Assembly: GCA_036362985.1 (NCBI GenBank)
Contig: JAYGXS010000004.1
Coordinates: forward strand, 37,712,363-37,776,362
Direction of reading: 5' to 3'
DNA length: 64,000 nucleotides
DNA from: Ligula intestinalis
Taxonomy: Eukaryota; Platyhelminthes; Cestoda; Diphyllobothriidea; Diphyllobothriidae
Of this stretch, positions 58,133-64,000 are shown in pieces. The notes beneath the pieces were generated by a model. That model made no database searches and was not told the DNA's origin. It saw nothing but the letters and a program-made list of their open reading frames with translations. The stretch's first letter is position 1. Each line of letters opens with the position of its first letter. A program made the translations under genes and the position numbers.

Positions 58133-59530
58133 TTGCTAGATGAGACAACCTCGAACAAAGAATCCGAGCGGCCGTTGGAGACCCGCCTGTATTCGAAATT
58201 CCCAAAAAACCTTATGATGTCTCCTGACCTTGCTACGACCACTGCTACGGCGTCCGCGGGAACCGACGCGCTCCGCAGCCCTTGTCCAGTGGTGTGGGCG
58301 AATAATGTGCAAGCTGGACTGCTAAAAAAACGGACTTTTGGTATTGGATGCTGGAATGTGCGAACATTTCTAGAACCTGGTACCCAAAGTCTGACAGTGC
58401 ACAGTCTCCATGAATATCACGTGGATGTTTGTTGCTTGTCAGAAGTCCGACTCCCCGACTCAGGCGCCCGAGAAATCAAAATCCCGGGGGTCGATTCTCA
58501 TTTCACCTTGTATCACAGCCGTCCGAGTGACTCATCTGGTAGACACTATGTGGCTATTGCCCTCTCGGAAGAAGCTAACCGTGCACTGCTAGCATGGCAA
58601 CCAGTCAACGACCGAATGGCCTATGTTCGACTAAAAGGCCATTTTACGAACATCTCGGTCGTATCTGTGTATGCACCTACGTCGGCAGCTGAACAGCAAG
58701 AGCAAGATAATTTCTACTCGCAACTGCAGGAGCTAGTCGAAAGACTCCCTCACCGTGATCTGTTAATTGTTGCCGAGGGCTGGAATGGCCTGACTGGGCC
58801 CGGTGACCCGACAAACAGCCAACTTCTTGGTCGTTTTGGGCTTGGCTCTCCAACGGACAATGGTGAGAGGTTGCTGCAGTTTGCCGAACAGAACCGGCTA
58901 TTTGTTACTAACACATGCTTTCAGCATCGTCACAAACATCTGCTGACTTGGTATTCGAACGATGGCCTTACGGCCAGTCCGATCGAGTACATTCTAGTTG
59001 GTTCACGGTTTCGCAGCTGGGTCCACGATAGCAGGTCGATGCGAGGTGCCGAAACTGGTAACGTCCACGGGTCTGACCATTTTCTCGTTCGCACGCGCCT
59101 GAAGGTTCACCTCACATCTGTGCCTAAACTGCCACGTGCAAGACGCCTTGATGTCGCAAAGCTCCGGCAAACCAACACTACCGAGGTTTTAAGCACAGAA
59201 ATCCAGTGCCGTCTTATGAATCAGGCTGACAACGAGGGCAGTAGCAAGTGGCCATCACTGAAGACATCCATCTATGGGGCAGCTGAGAAGATTCTCGGAT
59301 TCACTCAGCGGCGCCGCAGTGACTGGGTCAGCGGAAGAACCCTGCAGCTATCGGCCAAGACGACTCGAGCCAGGTCCCGGAGCGATACCTCCTTCCGCCA
59401 ACTTCGAAAGCTGACAGCAAAGTCGGCTAGAGATGATCGACAGAAGTATTGGTCCGAAATGGCGACTTCTATGGAGCAGGCTTCTAATGTTGGTGACACC
59501 CGACACTCTGTGATTATGTTTGCGATGTGA
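58133..59530 (+). pseudogene. RTE endonuclease frame
   Basis: 465 codons. An apurinic-type endonuclease from FGIGCWNVRTFLEPGTQ (N in WNVRT) through VDVCCLSEVRLPDSG (catalytic Glu), VVSVYAPTS and LLIVAEGWNGLTGPGDP (where family members have D-x-N, here G-W-N), to NVHGSDHFLVRTRLKVH (catalytic SDH kept). The tail is a basic helix region. The lost Asp makes this copy catalytically doubtful although the frame is open. In a live element it nicks the target for primed reverse transcription. Confidence 0.88.
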
Positions 59531-61259
59531 ATGGAGGTTTTATTGCCGACAACTCGGCCAGCGTCGATCGCTGGCGTGAACACTTCGAGCACCTACTCAA
59601 CTTTGAGGTGCAACCCATCACACCCTTCTGCTCCTCCACAGCGGAGTTTCAATATTCTCCTGCCTACGCAGTGTCGTGTGACATCCCTTCCGAAGACGAA
59701 GTAACCGATGCAATGCAGAGGCTACGCAACAACGAAGCGTGCGGAGACGGCGTTATTCCTGTAGAAATCTACAGGTCCTGTGTTTACACCCTGGCTCCTC
59801 GGCGTAGTGAGAAGAGGCCGTTCCCGATGACTGGGGCTCAGGTATCCTTGTATGCGTCCACAAGAAGGGAGATAAGACAAGATGCGAGAACTACCGTGGC
59901 ATAAGTCTTATTGATGTTGCTGCAAAGGTCTTCGCTGTTGTTCTTCTCAGGCGCTTCCAGTCTGTACTTGACTTGAGGACACGACCCAACCAATCTGGAT
60001 TCCGAGCTGGGCGTGGATATGCTGATCAAATATTCACACTGAGGTGCACTCTAGAATTCTGCCATAGCTACCAGCAACCGACGGCCGTTTGCTTTGTCGA
60101 CTTCGCCGCCGCATTCGATCCCATCCATCGTGAGTCCCTGTGGCGAATAAGGGAACTGGATGGAGTTCCGACCGAACTCATGGCCACGATTAAGGCCTTC
60201 TATCGGTGCACCACCGCACGAGTCCTTATCCACAACAATCTCTCTCAATCGTTCGATATCCGGTCTGGTATCCGACAGGTCTGCGTCCTTTCGCCCATTC
60301 TGTTTACTTACGTCATTGACTGGATCCCTGGCAAAGCCCTACATGAAGAGGACGGTGTTGAACTTGCACCCGGACGCCGACTGACTGATCTTGACTATGC
60401 CGATGCTATTGCGCTGTTTGCCTCAAGCTTTGACGGTCGACAGTCAGTAGTGTCGCAGTTAAACGAGATCGCTATGTCGGTAGGCATGTCCATAAATTTC
60501 GGAAAGACGAAGTTTTTCTCGAGCTGCATCCTTGACCAGGAAAAGGCAGCTCTGGGGATTACTGGCCATCAAATTGAAGAAGTAGACAGCTTTCAATACC
60601 TCAGGGCGAGACTACTACTGAATGGGCAGGGCGAGGACGACATTGTCTCCCGTATAGATGCTGCTTGCTGGGTTTTCTCAATCCTTCGAAAGCGCCTATG
60701 GATCTGACGTGACATATCCATCGCCACGAAGATTCGTGTATACCGTGCATCCATCCGGTCTGTCCTCCTCTATGGATGTGAATGCTGGGCTGTGTGCGCT
60801 GAAGATGAGCGAAGACTGGAGGTCTTTGACCACCGGTGCCTGAGGACGATCCTGCGAGTTAAGTATAGCGACTTCATCTCAAATGAGACAGTCCGCATCC
60901 GCTGCGATCGTATCACGAGGATATCTCAGGCCATTCAAGAAAGGCGACTGAGGTGGTTTAGACACGTTCTCCGTCGTCGGCCCCCCGAGCTTACGCATGC
61001 CGCCCTCGACCCGACACCGCAGCCCACCTGGAAACGTCGAAGAGGATGGCAACTGAAAACTTGGCTAGACACCGTCAGTCAAGGCATGAAGCAGTTCTTG
61101 GACCTTCTATCTTCGGCCTCCGTCACTGAAGAAGGGACTGGGTGGAGCTTTCGAGATCCACTGCCGCCAATCGCCACGCATGGAGAGGTACCGTTCGTGA
61201 CATCATTGAGGCCGGCTAGAGCAGGCATGATCACTGCCGTAACAAGTACAAGTAAGTGA
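59527..61259 (+). pseudogene. RTE RT and C-terminal frames
   Basis: Pieces: ASVDRWREHFEHLLNFE (59527-59904); RT with NQSGFRAGRGYADQIFTLR, CFVDFAAAFDPIHRESLW (motif A), GIRQVCVLSPILFTYVIDW (B, usual QGC as QVC) and DLDYADAIALFA (C, second catalytic Asp replaced by Ala). After TGA 60705 (CGA to TGA by comparison with 21188) come CAEDERRLEVFDHRCLRTIL and RLRWFRHVLRRRP. Clearly inactive RT. Confidence 0.88.
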
Positions 61260-61261
61260 GT

Positions 61262-61266
61262 ACAGA
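61262..61266 (+). repeat. probable target-site duplication, right (RTE)
   Basis: ACAGA, partner of 57804-57808. Confidence 0.7.
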
Positions 61267-62691
61267 AGCCCGCTTCGCGGACCGTGGCTGTCTCAATTGA
61301 CCTGTCACGAGCCTTTGACTGCGTCCGCCACGATCAGCTCCTGCAGGACTTGGTCTCCCTAGAACGTCCCGACTGGCCTGGTCCGATAGTTGGCGGCTTA
61401 CATCCGTGGACTCCACGATCGTGTCCTTTTCCGCGGCACTCTCTTTAAGCCCCGTCAACAGACCTGCAGTGTTCCTTAAGGCTTTGTGCTTAGCCCGACG
61501 CTGTTCAACATTTACATGCGGGAACTCTCACTCCCTACGGCACTCGTCAGAGTGGTATCATACGCGGATTATGTCACCTTCTTCTGCCAGCACCATAGCA
61601 TTGATTAGGCTGCACAGGTCCTTCGGAATTCATGCCGAATATTGTGGATTTCCTCACTCAGCGCGGAATGTCGATCTCGGCAGCCAAGTCCTCCATCACT
61701 GTTTTCATGCTGGATCCGAAGGAGTTCAACCGTCACCCGGATATCATCGTCAACGGTGAGGCTTTACCGCTAGTCCGTAAGCCCAAGCTCCTCGGCGTCC
61801 GTTTAGATCCGCTCTTCACGTTCGCAGACCATGCGAGGGATGTCACAAGCAAAGTAAACCGGTGCACCAAGGTCCTCAAGGCTCTCGCGGGTACTTCCTG
61901 GGGCTGCTCGAAAGAGTTGCTGACGGCCACATTCAATGCAATGGCCAAGCCGCATCTCACCTATGTGGCATCAATATGGTCTCCCACAATCAGCTCCTCC
62001 AGCCTCCGCCGCCTTAAATCAGCCCAGAAGGATGCCTTCCACACGATCATGGGCTACAATAAAATGTTGCCCGTCGATCACCTTCATGTGGCGGCTTCTT
62101 TCCTACCGGTCGCTGCACACAACAAACTCATCGGCCAGCAGTTCTGGTGGACCTGTTCACAACCTGGCCATCCGAATCACCATCGTCGCAACGCTCCCGA
62201 GCCTAGCCGTAACGTTCGGACGTCTATCCGAGGTCTCCACAAGGCAGCTGTCGCCTCGTCTCTCTCGGATCTACCCGTTGATGGCTCCGCCATCAGGACA
62301 GGCTACCAGCGCCTTCACCAGAAAGCCGTTGTGGACGCAATATCCAGCTACCATCCCCCGGTCCTTCTCGGTGGCTATCCACCTCCGATTGCCACCTCGG
62401 AACGTCATCTCCCACGGGTGACTTGCTGTACCGTAGCGCAGCTTCGCAGTGACTACTGCATGCTCCTTTGCTAGTACCAACACCGGCTGGACCCGTCTAT
62501 ACACGACTGCTGTCCCGACTGCGGCGTCTCGCCGCATGACTGTCGTCACCTCTTTGCCTGCAGCTCCCGGCCAGGCACCATACTCACCCCCGTGGACCTT
62601 TGGCTCAAGCTGGCCGAGGTCGCGGCCTTTCTCCGTCTCCCATCTGCAGCCAGTTTGGACTCCGGCGGGAACCCCTGATCCAACATGAGCT

Positions 62692-62711
62692 ACCAACCAA
62701 CCAACCAAACA
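62692..62711 (+). repeat. CCAA-type LINE tail
   Basis: ACCAACCAACCAACCAAACA at the 3' end of J1, in the place of a poly(A) tail. Confidence 0.7.
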
Positions 62712-62723
62712 ACCTGGTGGCCG
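62712..62723 (+). repeat. target-site duplication, right (J1 LINE)
   Basis: ACCTGGTGGCCG, identical to 55922-55933. Confidence 0.85.
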
Positions 62724-63136
62724 CCATCGACTTGGCTCGTAAGCACTTCCATAAGCCCGTTGAGACGCAAAACCTAATTCGACAACAAATCACGTCTCTT
62801 TTCATGACGCACAAATGGCGGTCGGTTATCCCAAAACAAAGCAGAATGCCCTGAAGACGCTGAAGGCCGACAAGACAATCGTCATACTACCGGCAGACAA
62901 AGGGCGTTGTACGGTTGTACTAGACAAAGCCGAATACCTACAGAAAGCCAACACACTGCTTGAGGACCGCCAAGCGTACTCTAAGTGGGAAGGGGACCCG
63001 ATGAAAAATTTGGTAACGCAAATAAAATCCCCACAGAACAATGGTGCGATGACCACAGCAGAACGATTAGCCATCAAGCCGATCGATGTAGCGATGGCAA
63101 GACTCTGCGGTCTACCCAAAGTTCACAAAGAGGGTT
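62712..63136 (+). mobile_element. PLE family D, RT N-terminal part (right of LINE insertion)
   Basis: Continues the PLE reading from 55933: AIDLARKHFHKPVETQNLIR, then ILPADKGRCTVVLDKAEYL (RT motif 1), LLEDRQAYSKWEGDP, MTTAERLAIKPIDVAMARLC and GLPKVHKEG (motif 2). It stops abruptly at about 63136, where the sequence turns into the opposite strand of another PLE. Confidence 0.85.
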
Positions 63137-64000
63137 AGGATCTGGCGAGTGTTAGTAGGTTTCCTGTAAACCGTCGTCTTGAGGTTCCCGTCAGTCTTGC
63201 GATGAAACAAAACGTCTAGGAAGATTAAATGCCCATCGTTTTCTGCCTCCATTATGAACTGAATATCTGGAAAAATGGAGTTCAGGAGGGCATGGAAGCT
63301 ATCCACTCCTTTTCGCGTGATAATGACGAAAGTGTCGTCCACATAACGCGCCCAAAATTTTGGCTTGTGGGTGTCGAACACTAACGTTTCCAAACTCTGG
63401 AGGACTGCCTCAGCGACGAAACCAGATAGAGGTGATCCTATCGGTGTACCTTTGGTTTGCTCGTAGACTGTTCCTTCAAAGGTTCAGTAAGTTCTGAGGC
63501 AGTACTTCACCAACTGCATGAGATGTCCGCGTTGAGGTGTTTTGGCTGCCTCAGTATATTGGTTGTCCAGAAGTTCGCTTCCGGTTTGAATGACCAGACT
63601 CTGTGGGGTCGAGGTGAATAATGAGGTGACGTCGAATGATATCATGATCTCATCCGCCCCGAGATTTTATCCAGTCAGTCTCTCCAGGAAATCCGTGGCT
63701 GATCGGACTGTCGTATCAGAGCCCGAGGTAAGAGGGTTCAAACATGGGAACATCCATTTGGCCAAGTTAAATGTGGGTGTGCCGCGCAGTGACAGGATCG
63801 GACGTAGTGGAGCACCCTCTTTGTGAACTTTGGGTAGACCGCAGAGTCTTGCCATCGCTACATCGATCGGGATGATCGCTAATCGTTCTGCTGTGGTCAT
63901 CGCACCATTGTTCTGTGGGGATTGGATTTGGCGTTTTCGAAAGCGAACTTATGCTTCTCCCGGCCCATGTGGCCGTATACCAGTGACAGGTTATCCTCGC
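63137..64000 (-). mobile_element. PLE family D, inverted copy (minus), runs off the window
   Basis: From the window end backwards: MTTAERLAIIPIDVAMARLC, GLPKVHKEGAPLRPILSLRG (63900-63790), SFDVTSLFTSTPQS (motif A, near 63630), GTPIGSPLSGFVAEAV (motif B, near 63450), FWARYVDDTFVIITRKG (motif C, near 63350, YVDD intact) and IFLDVLFHRKTDGN. It breaks at TNTRQIL (63137). About 120 bp (63019-63133) duplicate, in reverse, 63830-63960. Mostly open apart from a stop near 63485. Confidence 0.85.

Larger units (their letters stand above)
57809..61261 (+). mobile_element. near full-length RTE LINE inside the J1 LINE
   Basis: 3.45 kb with a GC-rich 5' UTR (57809-58130), an endonuclease frame (58133-59530), a connector (59527-59904), RT (59973-60707) and C-terminus (60792-61259), ending GCCGTAACAAGTACAAGTAA. 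The order and lack of an ORF1 fit the RTE clade. Lesions: frameshifts near 59525 and 59900, TGA at 60705, endonuclease GDWN-type box as AEGWNG, and RT motif C YADA. Fragments of the same family lie at 9815 and 20925. It is the youngest layer of the nest. Confidence 0.88.
55934..62711 (+). mobile_element. Jockey-like LINE (family J1), near full length, split by an RTE
   Basis: Left part 55934-57808: a hydrophobic leader with AAGIEANPRP, a Cys/His finger (CSFCQVRLGRRDRCVRCG, then CHLRCSG and CPSCP), endonuclease (LQFNANDLLGK, IQEAKWS, VVNVYIPPTS, SDFNAHRDLW, SDHLPI) and RT N-terminal blocks (GPDDLAPIHLRHIGP, SYRPIALLSPLAKILERL, HQHGFRSGRGTTTALLEL). Right part 61262-62711: motif A (VSIDLSRAFDCVRH), C (SYADYVTFF, with YADD changed to YADY), the thumb region and CCPDCGVSPHDCRHLFAC. 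The tail is CCAA repeats. A 12-bp target duplication flanks it. Frameshifts and a deletion of about 200 bp near 57113 leave it dead. Confidence 0.9.
61262..62711 (+). pseudogene. J1 LINE RT C-terminal part and 3' end
   Basis: After the RTE, J1 resumes with TVAVSIDLSRAFDCVRHDQL. The open frame 61632-62474 (280 codons) covers MSISAAKSSITVFMLDPKEF, KLLGVRLDPLFTFADH, VLKALAGTSWGCSKELL, SLRRLKSAQKDAFHTIMGYN and GYQRLHQKAVVDAISSYHPP. A frameshift near 62470 precedes the Cys-His cluster and LTPVDLWLKLAEVAAFLRL. This 280-codon stretch is the best preserved part of J1 and contains the segment deleted from the 7-kb paralogue. Confidence 0.88.
54896..64000 (+). other. PACS intron 9 (runs off the window)
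   Basis: No PACS exon is recognised after 54895. 54896-55490 holds nothing I recognise. From 55490 to the end the intron is filled by nested and inverted retroelements. Confidence 0.6.

Noticed and set aside
1..64000. CRISPR arrays, bacterial operons, riboswitches
   Set aside because: No regular spaced repeats, Shine-Dalgarno-led gene clusters or bacterial gene families. The window is eukaryotic.

Overview
The window is eukaryotic nuclear DNA. It shows one long, many-intron protein gene on the + strand, interrupted throughout by retroelements, mostly decayed. The mix of Penelope-like elements (PLEs), RTE, Jockey/CR1-type LINEs, an LTR and tRNA-derived SINEs, together with AT-rich introns and two 100-N assembly gaps at microsatellites, suggests a metazoan. 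A parasitic flatworm is my best guess (inference; tapeworm or fluke not resolved).

The host gene is an orthologue of PACS (phosphofurin acidic cluster sorting protein). Nine exons are recognisable (299-472, 1279-1338, 4877-5059, 18672-19148, 23337-23392, 26381-26476, 30684-31023, 44418-45050, 54676-54895). They run in the same order as the PACS protein: acidic cluster, basic KQKVV helix, STPRP/RPFF block, Ser/basic-rich linker, IP-K segment, the conserved VRVCVVGG domain, and an EESGQVFVPF strand. Splice phases agree at every junction except exon 4 to exon 5. The furin/cargo-binding N-terminus and the C-terminal domain lie outside the window.

Layout: 1-5 kb holds exons 1-3 with small repeats. 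Intron 3 (5.1-18.7 kb) holds a truncated minus-strand Jockey-like LINE, an RTE tail, a SINE and a nearly intact PLE with a GIY-YIG domain. 18.7-31 kb holds exons 4-7 with few insertions. Intron 7 (31-44.4 kb) holds PLE ends in inverted pairs carrying hammerhead-ribozyme-like cores. Intron 8 (45-54.7 kb) holds a lone LTR with a primer-binding site, a CR1-like LINE split by another LINE, and a PLE tail. Intron 9 (54.9-64 kb) holds a three-deep nest: an RTE inside a Jockey-like LINE inside a PLE, followed by a second, inverted PLE.

The most interesting signals are (a) hammerhead-like motifs in at least three PLE families, recurrently in inverted pairs, (b) a tRNA-like Pol III promoter fused to a hammerhead-like motif, and (c) the datable nest with target-site duplications, one junction of which is confirmed by an uninterrupted paralogue in the same window.
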